DNA of 64,000 nucleotides from Leptodactylus fallax (lineage: Eukaryota; Chordata; Amphibia; Anura; Leptodactylidae). The stretch lies in contig CAMRHE010000168.1 in assembly GCA_947044405.1 (NCBI GenBank), positions 3,660,001 through 3,724,000 on the forward strand, in the 5' to 3' direction. This document shows, piece after piece, positions 10,640 to 22,335 of this stretch. The first letter of the stretch is position 1; every line of letters starts with the position of its first letter. A program made the position numbers and the translations under genes. The notes under the pieces were generated by a model. That model ran no database searches. It was not told the DNA's origin and was given only the letters and a program-made list of their open reading frames with translations.

Positions 10640-11335
10640 AATGAGGCATCTTGATATCAATCATCCTAATTTCACAGCACTGGGATAAATCATAGCGGAA
10701 AAACCACCACTATTACCGGCAGTGGCTCCACTATCACACAAGAGCTGATTTGCTTTTTTTATTTACCTTTTGGGGTACATATAACTTATTATTATTTGTT
10801 TTTTTTTTACTATGTGGATGAATTCAAAATGGAAAAAACAGCTATTTCACCTTTTTGGCATTTTATTTTTTTTTTATAAGTGGGCCATGCCAAATATCTA
10901 GAGATTTTAATTTTATTTAGTTTTTTGATGAAAAAACATGAATAATATATTTAGAACATAAATTGTCACAACATATGTGTTTTTCAACCCATGCAGTACT
11001 TTACTGGAAAATAAATGACTTTATTTATTTTCTTACTGTAAACTTTTTTTTTTTTTTTAGAATATATTAAATATATTTAAGGTCCATTAGGGGACCATTT
11101 ACAATCCAATCTGCTGATCGCTTATAGATTGCTTTGCTACACTCAAAACTGCCTGTCTGTAATAAACATAGCCATGGCAGACATGGGAGCCCTGCCACAG
11201 CAGTTAATGGGCAATCTACAATTGCTTGCAGTTAACCAATGGAGTGACAGAGGGTAACCCTCCTGTTTAACCACCCAAATGCTGCAGCCACTACTAACCA
11301 CAACATCTAAGAGATTTAACTGATGCATTAGAATA
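10640..11335. repeat. Probable old interspersed frog repeat
   Basis: Long T-rich runs with TTTGGCATTTTATTTT and a 3' part with GGTCCATTAGGGGACC and CAATCTGCTGATCGCTTATAG. I recall this as a high-copy frog repeat with a similar block order, and a related layout occurs at 27240-28060. No terminal repeats or frame to classify it. Memory-based and tentative. Confidence 0.35.
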
Positions 11336-12144
11336 ATTTCTGATCCCGTCCATTGCAGCAGCTTGTCAGCTTAATAATACATCCAGCACACACTGCTGAT
11401 GGAAACAGCTTCTATGCCTCTGTTATCTAATGGGCATAACTTTTTTTCCATTTACACCAACAGCAACAGCCACATGCAAGAGTGAGTCAAGAATTTGAGT
11501 TTTACCTACAATTAACACTGTTATGTTTTTTTTGTTATATTCTATGACTAGAATCAGGGTATATCAGAGAAGATAGTGGAGTCTATTGTTCTGAAACTGC
11601 AATATCAAGGTTCACTGTAACATTTGTGCAGTGAATGTGATTATTTTCTGATGAGTAAAAAATGTGGCTACTGCTCATGACATAATCACAAGATCTATGC
11701 ATATTGAATCACCAGAAAGGCACCTATCTAAGAGTACCATGTGTTTCTCAGTCTTGGAAGAGTGAAGAAATCAGGCGATACCTTTTAGAGGCTAACTGAG
11801 TCTTTAGAGATTGTGGAACACAAGGAACCTATAGAATTATACAGTTCTTCCTCCAAACCTAAAGAACAATATACAGCTTTTCTACACACACTAGTTCCAA
11901 ACTATAAAGAGAAGTTTTATTTTTTCTGCTGCCTTTACCTTTGATAAATACTAAAAAACTCATAATGTATTCGACTATAAAGAACTGTATTGCCATAGCA
12001 AAACAGTTCTCTTAACTATTCTATTTTTTTAACCATTGTAACACTTTACTAATTTGCATTATCTTAAAACTTCTATATTTTACGCATGCTCTTGCCTTCA
12101 TCTAAAAAGCTGTTGGTAATCCTGAGCCATCCTAAATCTAACCA
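11336..12144. other. Nothing recognised
   Basis: Ordinary AT-rich DNA between the repeat ending near 11335 and the Tc1 element at 12147. No supported feature. Confidence 0.35.
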
Positions 12145-12146
12145 TA

Positions 12147-13782
12147 CAGTCATATGAAAAAGTTTGGGCACCCCTATTAATCTTAATCATTTTTAGTTCT
12201 AAATATTTGGGTGTTTGCAACAGCCATTTCAATTTGATATATCTAATAACTGATGGACACAGTAATATTTCAGGATTGAAATGAGGTTTATTGTACTAAC
12301 AGAAAATGTGCAATATGCATTAAACCAAAATTTGACCGGTGCAAAAATTTGGGTACCCTTATCATTTTATTGATTTGAATACTCCTAACTACTTTTTACT
12401 GACTTACTGAAGCACAAAATTGGTTTTGTAACCTCACTGAGCTTTGAACTTCATAGCCAGGTGTATCCAATCATGAGAAAAGGTATTTAAGGTGGCCAAT
12501 TGCAAGTTGTTCTCCTATTTGAATCTCCTCTGAAGAGTGGCATCATGGGCTCCTCAAAACAACTCTCAAATGATCTGAAAACAAAGATTGTTCAACATAG
12601 TTGTTCAGGGGAAGGATACAAAAAGTTGTCTCAGAGATTTAACCTGTCAGTTTCCACTGTGAGGAACATAGTAAGGAAATGGAAGACCACAGGGACAGTT
12701 CTTGTTAAGCCCAGAAGTGGCAGGCCAAGAAAAATATCAGAAAGGCAGAGAAGAAGAATGGTGAGAACAGTCAAGGACAATCCACAGACCACCTCCAAAG
12801 AGCTGCAGCATCATCTTGCTGCAGATGGTGTCACTGTGCATCGGTCAACAATACAGCACACTTTGCACAAGGAGAAGCTGTATGGGAGAGTGATGCGAAA
12901 GAAGCCGTTTCTGAAAGCACGCCACAAACAGAGTCGCCTGAGGTATGCAAAAGCACATTTGGACAAGCCAGCTTCATTTTGGAAGAAGGTCCTGTGGACT
13001 GATGAAACAAAGATTGAGTTGTTTGGTCATACAAAAAGGCGTTATGCATGGCGTCCAAAAAACACAGCATTCCAAGAAAAACACTTGCTACCCACTGTAA
13101 AATTTGGTGGAGGTTCCATCATGCTTTGGGGCTGTGTGGCCAATGCCGGCACCGGGAATCTTGTTAAAGTTGAGGGTCGCATGGATTCAACTCAGTATCA
13201 GCAGATTCTTGAGAATAATGTACAAGAATCAGTGACGAATTTGAAGTTACGCCGGGGATGGATATTTCAGCAAGACAATGATCCAAATCTACTCAGGCAT
13301 TCATGCAGAGGAACAATTACAATGTTCTGGAATGGCCATCCCAGTCCCCAGACCTGAATATCATTGAACATCTGTGGGATAATTTGAAGCCGGCTGTCCA
13401 TGCTCGGCGACCATCAAACTTAACTGAACTGGAATTGTTTTGTAAAGAGGAATGGTCAAAAATACCTTCATCCAGGATCCAGGAACTGATTAAAAGCTAC
13501 AGGAAGCGACTAGAGGCTGTTATTTTTGCAAAAGGAGGATCTACTAAATATTAATGTCACTTTTCTGTTGAGGTGCCCATACTTTTGCACCGGTCAAATT
13601 TTGGTTTAATGCATATTGCACATTTTCTGTTAGTACAATAAACCTCATTTCAATCCTGAAATATTACTGTGTCCATCAGTTATTAGATATATCAAATTGA
13701 AATGGCTGTTGCAAACACCCAAATATTTAGAACTAAAAATGATTAAGATTAATAGGGGTGCCCAAACTTTTTCATATGACTG
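12147..13782 (+). mobile_element. Tc1/mariner element, family 1 copy A (non-autonomous)
   Basis: Begins CAGTCATATGAAAAAG after TA (12145-12146) and ends in its reverse complement before TA (13783-13784). The terminal inverted repeats are about 212 bp (12147-12358, 13571-13782). Within each repeat an outer block (TTTGGGCACCCCTATTAAT) and an inner block (TTTGGGTACCCTTATCATT) are direct repeats, the IR/DR layout of Sleeping Beauty-type elements. Nearly identical to copy D at 49865-51523. Confidence 0.95.
12545..13554 (+). pseudogene. Tc1 transposase, 13-bp deletion frameshift
   Basis: Starts at the ATG of MGSSKQL as in the intact copy at 50273. The paired-like helix-turn-helix region, the GRPR motif and WTDET with the first catalytic aspartate are intact. 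A 13-bp deletion at about 13284, compared with copy D, removes the codons after DNDP and shifts the frame; translation then runs to a stop near 13357. The remaining C-terminal part, with LNIIEHLW and the catalytic glutamate, continues in another frame to 13554. Other differences from copy D are a few substitutions, for example R to P in NLKRAV. No functional protein expected. Confidence 0.93.
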
Positions 13783-13784
13783 TA

Positions 13785-14884
13785 TATACTTTCAATGTCT
13801 CAATATCATATTGCACCACATTATTTAATGCTCATTCTTGTTCGATCAGACTAGTCAAGGTGAGGCTGCTGATGGGAGTTGTCAGCTATGACTCCGAAGG
13901 CTTGGAGAAGGAAGAGGGCATTGATGACATCTTCTCTTTATATGTGTTTGGTCCCTTATCATCAGAGCATAGTAAGGAGAGAGTGTGAAAGAAACAGCGG
14001 CTCCTGTGTGGAAGGAGCTGCAGTTTCTTGTCTTCTTGTGGGCTCAGTTTGCTGGCTGTGGGTTGTTAGATGTTTATATAGTAGTTGGTTTTGAGCAGGT
14101 GCTGGCATGCTTGTTGTAAAGGGGCAGTGGACTGTTAAGGTGCTTAGTGTATTTTATATTGTTAGTTGGATAGCCACCCTATATATGACTAAGGAAAGGT
14201 GCCAGTACCAAAGGATTTGGTTGAGTGGCTGACTACTGTGAGACCCTTGAGGTAGACATAGTGTTGATTTAGATCATTTAGTTAATCACAGAGGAATTGA
14301 TAATGCAATTCCAGATATATGATATTGACAGGTGGGAATCACCAACTTTTGATTTGCACTTTTTTGTTGGCAATACAGTACTTGATTTACTTTATATCTT
14401 TAGTAAAAGATATACATTTTTACGTTATCTTGGTGTAGAATTTGGGTCTGGCTGCTGGTGAGCAAAATTTTTATTTTTGGCTGTTAAAGTGCACTTGCAG
14501 GTGGATGATCTACAGATGATGATGCCTCTGTGGCATGGTCAAGATGTCTGTTAGAGAACATGTGGAGGAGAGGGAGAGTCCCTCCCCACATGCTAAGTGG
14601 CTGAATATGGAGAAGAGTTTGCAGGGAAGATTACTTTAAGTACTTGGTTTATGTGATTTCAATGTAACAGTTCTTTATCTATGCCGCATGTATCTTTATC
14701 GTATTAATGCAACTTCTATGGAGCATCAATATGTAGTTTATGTGTCGTAAAAGTTCATGTATTATGCAACCTCATCCCTGTCTCAGCCTGCCTTAATTCA
14801 TGTCATCAGCAACCCGCACCCTACATTGTCAACTGTAGTTTCATGCAGCAAAGAATACCGCAAAAAGCACCTTCTGTGAAAGCA
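13785..14884. other. Nothing recognised
   Basis: No supported gene. Short overlapping frames at 13758-14094 are chance and partly lie in the Tc1 end. Confidence 0.35.
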
Positions 14885-15115
14885 GCGTCAACCATATTTT
14901 GAAAGCACACTGTATCTTTCTAGTAATGTGTATAGATTGTAAGCTCTTGCAGGCAGTGTCCTCTATCCCACTGTACCAATTGGTCATTATGTTAGTCTAT
15001 TGTACTTGTTTTTGTGTATTTTGTATGAAAAACCCATATGTAAAGCACCATGGAATCAATGGTGCTCAAAAAATTAATAATAATAAGGATATCACTAACA
15101 TAAGGATAAAATAAG
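14885..15115 (+). repeat. LINE 3' tail (L2/CR1-like)
   Basis: Carries the hallmark GATTGTAAGCTCTTGCAGG, then CTGTACCAATTGGTCATT, TAAAGCACCATGGAATCAATGGTGC, and a terminal AATAATAAT-type repeat. I recognise this as the 3' end of an L2/CR1-group LINE found widely in frogs. Only the non-coding tail is present. Confidence 0.65.
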
Positions 15116-15344
15116 GATAAAAAATAATTCCAATGATATGTGTTTTTTGAAGTACTACTGGCACTTTATATAAATGTAGATAATACTCCATAGCAAGTCT
15201 AGATTTGCACTTTTTTATGATTTCCAAACCCAGCAATTACTCTCTAGCAGTATCCTGCCCTTGTTTATTTTATATTTATCATCTATTCCCTGCTATCGGC
15301 ATATTCCTGCAATGCATATTTACAAATTAGAGCTAAATACAGAA

Positions 15345-15680
15345 CAGGAAGATTTACTAACTTGCAGCAAAAAACAGACATACATGCATCAGATTTCTTT
15401 AGTGTTTTAAACGCTTTTTCCGCCTTGGTTCACAAAGTGTTATGGCTTAATATCAAAGGGACATGACTAATAAAAATGAGGCAAGACTTAAAATGTGATG
15501 CCAACATTTTGGTGCAAAGTAATGCAACTAATATGTGGCTTAAAATTAGTCTAGAAAGTATAAAGATGCTCCAAATTTATCATCCAGCATCAGTTACTTA
15601 CTAAATATGGCACATTTTTAGACTGTCTAGACTACATATTACAGTGTTGCAATATTAGACAGGATTAGTAAATCAGCCTC
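15345..15680. mobile_element. Possible MITE with GATTTACTAA ends
   Basis: Left AGGAAGATTTACTAAC and right GGATTAGTAAATCAGCCT are inverted. The interior holds GACTGTCTAGAC, also found in the similar element at 59797-60054. No target duplication is obvious. Confidence 0.45.
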
Positions 15681-17460
15681 ATTAGAATCAACAGTTTGTA
15701 ACATGTACGTCTATTTCAAGTATAATAGCCCTTGTGTCGCTGCTGAGCAAGGTACCTTCTCCTTGTAAAGCATTTGTGTAAGATCTTTGACAAATTTTTG
15801 AAGCATTTCTGTAAGATTTTTAGCAAAAGAGCCTGTAATTTAGAATGAAACTTTGAATTTGCAGTTATATTTTACAATTTGATCACCTATATTTACAAGA
15901 AGAATATATACTTCATTGATCTTGGATCATTTTTACAGCAAAAGTTAATATGGTACATTAAAAAACATTAACAACCTAAAATCATTGCGAATTATAGCAA
16001 CAGTGTCAAACAGTACTGTCAATATCTGTTCTAAAAGTTATGTTCCCTTTTTCAGCCATTTTTTCATTATTATAAAATTTTAACCTTTTGTGTCTTAAAC
16101 TCTTATGCGCACTTATGTATATGGATCCTATGACATGCATGCAGACTCTTATGCAGACCCATGGCAACATACAACAACACAAACTCTATAAGTAGTCTGA
16201 TGCTGTTGTGTCTTGTCATTCTGCTGTAGACGGTTCTTGCTTACCTATAGAGCTCAAAAGAGAGATCAGATGTAAGGAAGCAACACATAACTGCAGTTTT
16301 AGACTAAACAGAGTTGTTTGCAGTTTGCACCCATGTGGAAACATAGATTTGCATAGGTGCTGTGAACACAAAACAGTATTTTGTAATATTTCTAATCAAT
16401 ACTATTAGCAAAGTATTTCACATATATTTGCAGATACATATAATAGATTGTGTGTGTATAATTAATTATCTGCAAGAGACTGAAATGTAGACCAAGTTTA
16501 TGCAGCCATTAAAATAAGTCCCAACTCAAACATTACAATGAATGCATAGTAAATGATGTCAAGCTAATAAGCTTGTAAAAAGAGCAGTTAACAAGGTCTA
16601 TTGTAAATATGTCTCTGGGGTCTGAGTTGTGAGAAGAAAACATCCATAAAAGTACTTTGTGAGGAGTTTTATTTATATATTTTAATATAGTCTAATGTGT
16701 AGTCTGATCATAATGTAATATATGCATCTAGACAATCTTAAATATGATTTCCTGCTAATAGTGACAGATATTAAAGTGAGTTTACCACCACCAAAATCAC
16801 TTCTAAACCACTTTTATGTTGATGTTGTAGAGGCAGTTTGTGACATAGTGAACATATCTTTTTAAGCCAAAGTTTAATTTTACTGCAAAGAAAATCAACT
16901 TTGAACCCGAATGCAAACTAGCACCCTGGGCAGGGTTGCCCTTGCCTTTTTCACCTGTGCTCATCACAGGGACCTATCCACATCGCCAGCTGCCACCAGC
17001 CTGCTAATATAGCCCTACACTATGCTAGCCCACTGTTGAGTATACCATAGCATAGAGCACTGCTATACATCATGGTAATATGGTACATTCTGGGAGATTG
17101 CATGGCACTGTGGCCCCTCATTTTAATTTGTAGGTTCAAATCCAACTGATCAAACGCTGAGAGCCTATCCTAAGGCTAGACCACCAATGGCTTCCTGGCA
17201 AACATCTTTATTGCAGGCTTTCTTGCAAGTAACGGAGTAAGACATTTTGTGAACTAAGATAAGACTCAGAGAACCAATTCACTAAAAGAAAGGGACAATA
17301 TACTCTGCACTGTATATGTAATATACAATATAGTACATGTATTATAAATTATATATGTATAAGTCATTTCAGGCCTGATCATGTCTTATTATTGAAGACA
17401 AAAATTGGAGGAGATGTCCTTGCAGGGGAATTAAGATTCCCTACCCACTCTTTGCTAGAC
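15681..17460. other. Mostly unassigned DNA
   Basis: No supported gene. ATTAAAGTGAGTTTACCACCACC near 16772 looks like a single MITE end with a TTAA; no partner was found. Confidence 0.3.
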
Positions 17461-17464
17461 TTAA

Positions 17465-18182
17465 CGGGGTAATCCAGTTTCCAAAAATTATCTGCAAATA
17501 CATCCACAGCAGTGCTAAATACTCACTGCTACCTTGTGCAGACTTTTATTGGCTTTATTTTACTTGAGACTCCTTGTATCACTGTTATTTACATGCAGTG
17601 AATATGTGAAAAAACTACATTTCCCATGATGCATCTCCATGCTCTCCCTTCCAATGAAAGCAAAAGTAATAAATCACTCCCACATCTGAGGTCACATGTC
17701 CTGTGATGTTTTGTTTGCAAGCTTACTCCCCCCTCCCCCCCCTGTGAGCAGCAAACAGAGAGAGAGAGAGCAGGGAGATGCATCATGTGAAATGTATCAC
17801 TGTTATTTACATGCAGTGAATCTGTAAACAAACTACATTTCCCAAGAGTCATCACTCTTCATGTTACTCCTCCCTTCTCCACTCTCCCCTGCATTGAACT
17901 CACAGGTAATAACTCACTCCCACATCTGAGGTCACATGTCCTGTGATGTTTGTTCAAGCTTACTCCCTCCTCCCCCCTTTGAGCAGCAAACACAGAGAGT
18001 GAGAGCAGGAAGATGCATTGTGGAAAATGAAGTTTTTTCACAGATTCACTGCATGTAAATAACAATGATACAAGGAGCATCAAGTAAAATAAAGCCAAGA
18101 AAAGGCTGCACAAGAGAACAGCGAGTATTTAGCACTGATGTAGGTGTATTTAGAGATAATTTTTGGAAGCTGGATAACCCCT
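17465..18182. mobile_element. TTAA-flanked MITE, full-length relative of 1132-1317
   Basis: Flanked by TTAA (17461-17464 and 18183-18186). Ends are inverted copies of (A/C)GGGGTTATCCAGCTTCCAA and continue mirrored for tens of bases. The interior contains a roughly 215-bp tandem duplication (17576 and 17794) and, near the right end, an inverted copy of its ATTTACATGCAGTGAAT block. No transposase; piggyBac-type target. Shares its ends with the short element at 1132-1317. Confidence 0.85.
17576..18010. repeat. 218-bp tandem duplication inside the MITE
   Basis: The block starting GTATCACTGTTATTTACATG at 17576 recurs at 17794. Both copies include CACTCCCACATCTGAGGTCA and ACATGTCCTGTGATGTT. The copies differ at scattered positions. 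Confidence 0.85.
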
Positions 18183-18292
18183 TTAACAAAGCCTTTACCA
18201 ACTAGATCTGTAGAGATGTGGAAAGACAAAAGTTTGTTACATCAAAGTCATACACCTAATGTCCAAACATTTATCAGTCTGGTAGTCTTTAT

Positions 18293-18296
<4 letters not shown>

Positions 18297-18330
<34 letters not shown>
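18297..18330. repeat. (TA)n microsatellite
   Basis: About 16 TA dinucleotides following CACATATATA. Confidence 0.95.
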
Positions 18331-18332
<2 letters not shown>

Positions 18333-19022
18333 CACTCTAGTCAGACAAAAATGAAAGACAGTTCTGCTATATATTCATAGAGGGACACACATTTGAGACA
18401 CTATGATGAAGTTCTGAGATGTTTAAAAAAATAGCTGCAGATGTTTTGTTATTTTTATGTTTTTCTATAGCTTTGCTTTGTGTTATTACTATGAAACATT
18501 TGTAGAACATAAAGTCTCATAGATACCGTCTTGGTATCTATGCTTTTTATTTTTTTTTACTTATTTCGATGCACTTCCAGATAAATGCCAGTCATTTGGC
18601 CAGGGCTAACTCGCAGAAGGAGCAGCAAGCACAGATGGTACTAATGCATAAATGTAATCTAGCAAAAGGATGCCAGCGCCAACGTAGAAATGTTCCAAAT
18701 AACTGCAGCGCACTTACAGGCATACAGCAATTGGCAAGGTTAAAGCTGAGATTTGTGAGAGCTTACCATTCCCAAGTCAACAATGGAAATTCTAAAACAA
18801 ATGAGCATATTTTATTTATTTAGTCTCCATCTTCACGTACAACACACGGATATTCAATTCAAACATTCTGCAGGTAAGCAATATGCTGCTGTACATCACT
18901 TTTCACAATAATTGAGGCAAATGGTTACTGAAGTACTTAGCAGGTGGAGATTTTTCACCATAACTTTCAATTCTTAGATCATACAAAAGCCCTAAGTATT
19001 GGATTTTTATTAAAATAAGCAT
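18331..19022. other. Nothing recognised
   Basis: No supported gene or repeat between the microsatellite and the LINE. Confidence 0.35.
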
Positions 19023-22000
19023 AGATGGCGCCGCTGGAGTGGCTGCCAGCTACAGCAGCTCTGAGACTCTCTATCTTATTTTTCCTTCTATGACTCGTTT
19101 TGTACCTCTCTACTTAAGGACTTTTGCACTATGAAGAAACACACACAAAGACTTGGACCCTTGTGATATTTTTTTTTTTTTGTTTTTTATCTGTCTTTTG
19201 TTCTGCTTGAAAATGGGATCTTTTGTGTATGCAGACAATTCCTTTGTCTATACAAGAGAGGAAATTCTGCAGCTCAGAGGCACAGCAGGACGGCATACCA
19301 TCTGGTCACACATCCCCCGTGAGATTTGGAGAAAGAAAAAGCGGGTGAGGGGATGCAGAGCAGGAACTCTTCAGAGGATTAAAAAGAGGCGTTACCGACC
19401 AGCTGTTCCCTCCATCATCATGGGCAATGTGAGATCTCTTGCAAACAAGATGGATGAACTAACAGCTCTCACCAGGCATCATCAGGAGTTTCGGGCGTGC
19501 AGCATGATGCTACTTACAGAGACTTGGCTCACTGAAGTTACTCCTGACCCTCTGGTCTCCTTGGATGGTCTTAAACTCCTTCGGGCAGACAGGACAAGGG
19601 AGAGCGGTAAGAGGAAAGGAGGAGGGCTGGCAATGTTTGTGAATAATAGATGGTGTAATCCTAGGCACATTGTGATTAAGGAGCAAACTTGCTGTAAGGA
19701 CATTGAACTATTAGCTGTGAGCATGAGACCTTTCTACCTACCAAGGGAACTATCACATGTCATCGGGATAGCTGCATATGTCCCCCCCTCTGCAAAAGCT
19801 GACACTGCCTGCGAGGTCCTACAAGCCACGCTGAGCCAGTTACAGTTAAAACATCCCCAGGCCCTCTTTCTTCTGTCGGGTGATTTCAACCATGCCTCTC
19901 CATCATCCACACTGCCCAGTTTCACACAGTATGTAACCTGCCACACAAGAGACAACAAAACACTGGACTTGTTCTTTGCCAACGTGAGGGAGGCATATAA
20001 CTCATCAGCCCTACCGCCCCTGGGGAGATCGGATCACAACCTAGTACATCTCCGACCTGTGTACAAGCCACTTGTACATAGAGAACCAGCTGTCACCCGC
20101 ACAGTGAGGATATGGTCCGAGGAGAGTGATGAGGCTCTGAGGGATTGTTTTGACACAACCGCATGGGAAGTGCTGCAGGATTCTTATGGAGAAGATATAG
20201 AAGGACTCACACACTGCATAACAGACTACATTAATTTTTGTGTGGACAACACAGTACCCACAAAAGTGGTGAGGTGCTTCTCCAATAACAAACCATGGAT
20301 TAACTCTGATATAAAAACACTACTTAAGGAGAAAAAGATGGCATTCAGGACAAGAGATAAGGAGGGGTTGAGGGAAGTACAAAAGGAGCTGAGGCATCAA
20401 ATCAGGCAGGGAAAAGCCAGTTATAAAGAAAAAATGGAAAAGCAAATGGAAAGAAAAGACATAAGGGGGGTCTGGGAGGGGCTTAAGTCAATTTTGGGTC
20501 ATAAACAGTCTGTCTGCCAGATTGAGGCAGATGTTAATTGGCTTATTGAACTAAACCTATTCTTCAACAGATTTGATCACACACCAGCTCCTCCCACCCC
20601 AGTATGTCCTTCAGCTTCCCCCACCACAATGACTTCTCCCCATGCGGCCACTTCCCAACAGACCAGTAAATCCAGAAATCCGTCTTTATCTGGCCACAGT
20701 CTGACCTTCACACGGGCCCAGGTGAGGAAGGAGATGAAAAAGATCAAGGCGAGGAAAGCCGCAGGGCCAGATGACATCAGTGCAAGGCTAATTAAGACTT
20801 GCGGGGACCAGCTGTGTGGTATAATTACATATATGTATAATATGAGCCTGAGGCAGGAAATAGTCCCTGAATTATGGAAATCTTCTTGTGTGGTACCAGT
20901 TCCAAAGAAACCCCACCCTATGGACCTCAACGACTACAGACCTGTAGCACTGACATCCCACCTGATGAAGATCTTGGAGAGATTGGTTCTCACACATCTC
21001 CGCCCTCTAGTGAGCCCCGCTATGGACCCCCTCCAGTTTGCTTATCGGCCGGGCATTGGGGTAGATGATGCCATCATCCATCTTCTGCACAGGGCTCTGT
21101 CTCACCTGGAGAAACCAGGGAACACAGTGAGAATAATGTTCTTTGATTTCTCCAGTGCTTTTAACACCATACAGCCCAGGTTATTGAGGGACAAGCTGGG
21201 CCTTGCTGGAGTGGACCACCACCTCTCCAACTGGATCCTAGACTACCTCACAAATCGACCTCAATACGTGAGAGCCCGAGACTGTGTGTCAGGTACCGTG
21301 ATCTGTAATACGGGGGCACCTCAGGGTACGGTTCTCGCCCCTTTCCTCTTCACACTGTACACTGCAGATTTTAGGTGCAACTCATCCAGCTGCTACCTAC
21401 AGAAGTATTCTGACGACTCTGCAATAGTGGGTCTCATCACAGATGATGATGACAGGGAGTACAGAGAACTGAACCAGGCTTTTGTGGACTGGTGCCACCG
21501 GAACCACCTGAAGATTAACGCGGGGAAGACCAAGGAGATGGTGGTGGACTTCCACAAAGGCAGATGCCCTCCAAATCCAGTGGACATCCTGGGGACGGGC
21601 ATCGAGATTGTGAACACCTATAAGTACCTGGGTTTGCTCCTTAATAATAAGCTGGACTGGGCAGATCATATGGAGGCCCTGTACAGGAAGGGCCACAGCA
21701 GGCTCTACCTGCTTAGGAAACTGAGAGCCTTTGGAATCCGGGGGGCACTTCTTAGAACTTTCTTCAACTCGGTAGTGGCATCAGCCATCTTCTTTGGAGT
21801 GGCCTGCTGGGGGAGCAGTATATCAACCAGGGACAGAAATAAACTTGACAAGCTGATTAGAAGGGCCAGCTCTGTCCTGGGGAGCCCACTGGACCCAGTG
21901 CAGGTGGTGGGTGACAGAAGGATACTGTCTGTGGTGAGCTCCATGCAGAAGAAGAAGTCCCATCCCATGCATGAGACTGTGATCGCGCTGAGCAGTACTG

Positions 22001-22335
22001 TCAGTGACCGACTGCTCCACCCTAGGTGTGAGAAGGAGCGCTATCGGAAGTCTTTCCTCCCCACCGCGGTTAGGCTGTACAACCAACACCGACCTAAGCG
22101 GAGATCATTACACACAGAGAACTGAAATATCTCTCTGCCTGTTAAATCCCCCCCCCCCTCCTCTGCTACGTCCTATCTGTCTGTCTGCTATTAATGTAAT
22201 GCCTCTCACCTTGGAACATTCCTGTACATGTTGTATTTGTATTTGTATCTGGTTATCTTTGCTGCTGTAACACACTGAATTTCCCCATTGTGGGACTATT
22301 AAAGGACTATTATTATTATTATGATTATTATTAAA
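19023..22335 (+). mobile_element. Non-LTR retrotransposon (jockey superfamily, probably L2/CR1 group)
   Basis: A GC-rich 5' UTR begins near ATAGATGGCGCCGCTGG (19019-19035). One long intact frame follows, then a 3' UTR with a C-run, TTTCCCCATTGTGGGAC and a terminal (ATT)n repeat at 22308-22335. There is no separate ORF1. The endonuclease-plus-reverse-transcriptase layout and the simple-repeat tail fit L2/CR1-like elements; exact clade from memory only. The same family is present 5'-truncated at 2653-3597. The 3.3 kb length and intact frame suggest a recent insertion. Confidence 0.88.
19213..22125 (+). CDS. LINE polyprotein: AP-type endonuclease and reverse transcriptase
   Basis: Copies element RNA into DNA at a nicked target. 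From the first ATG at 19213 it encodes 970 residues without a stop; 20 more codons upstream lack an ATG. The N-terminal endonuclease shows GNVRSLANK (N72), TETWL (E103), GDFNHA (D224) and RSDHN (D274, H275), the residues that bind metal and cut DNA in this family. The reverse transcriptase shows FFDFSSAF (first catalytic D645), NTGAPQGTVLAPFLF, and YSDDS (D734, D735). The C-terminus has a basic tail. Length fits an L2-like ORF2-type protein. No inactivating change is visible, so activity is possible but untested. Confidence 0.92.
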   Translation: MGSFVYADNSFVYTREEILQLRGTAGRHTIWSHIPREIWRKKKRVRGCRAGTLQRIKKRRYRPAVPSIIMGNVRSLANKMDELTALTRHHQEFRACSMMLLTETWLTEVTPDPLVSLDGLKLLRADRTRESGKRKGGGLAMFVNNRWCNPRHIVIKEQTCCKDIELLAVSMRPFYLPRELSHVIGIAAYVPPSAKADTACEVLQATLSQLQLKHPQALFLLSGDFNHASPSSTLPSFTQYVTCHTRDNKTLDLFFANVREAYNSSALPPLGRSDHNLVHLRPVYKPLVHREPAVTRTVRIWSEESDEALRDCFDTTAWEVLQDSYGEDIEGLTHCITDYINFCVDNTVPTKVVRCFSNNKPWINSDIKTLLKEKKMAFRTRDKEGLREVQKELRHQIRQGKASYKEKMEKQMERKDIRGVWEGLKSILGHKQSVCQIEADVNWLIELNLFFNRFDHTPAPPTPVCPSASPTTMTSPHAATSQQTSKSRNPSLSGHSLTFTRAQVRKEMKKIKARKAAGPDDISARLIKTCGDQLCGIITYMYNMSLRQEIVPELWKSSCVVPVPKKPHPMDLNDYRPVALTSHLMKILERLVLTHLRPLVSPAMDPLQFAYRPGIGVDDAIIHLLHRALSHLEKPGNTVRIMFFDFSSAFNTIQPRLLRDKLGLAGVDHHLSNWILDYLTNRPQYVRARDCVSGTVICNTGAPQGTVLAPFLFTLYTADFRCNSSSCYLQKYSDDSAIVGLITDDDDREYRELNQAFVDWCHRNHLKINAGKTKEMVVDFHKGRCPPNPVDILGTGIEIVNTYKYLGLLLNNKLDWADHMEALYRKGHSRLYLLRKLRAFGIRGALLRTFFNSVVASAIFFGVACWGSSISTRDRNKLDKLIRRASSVLGSPLDPVQVVGDRRILSVVSSMQKKKSHPMHETVIALSSTVSDRLLHPRCEKERYRKSFLPTAVRLYNQHRPKRRSLHTEN

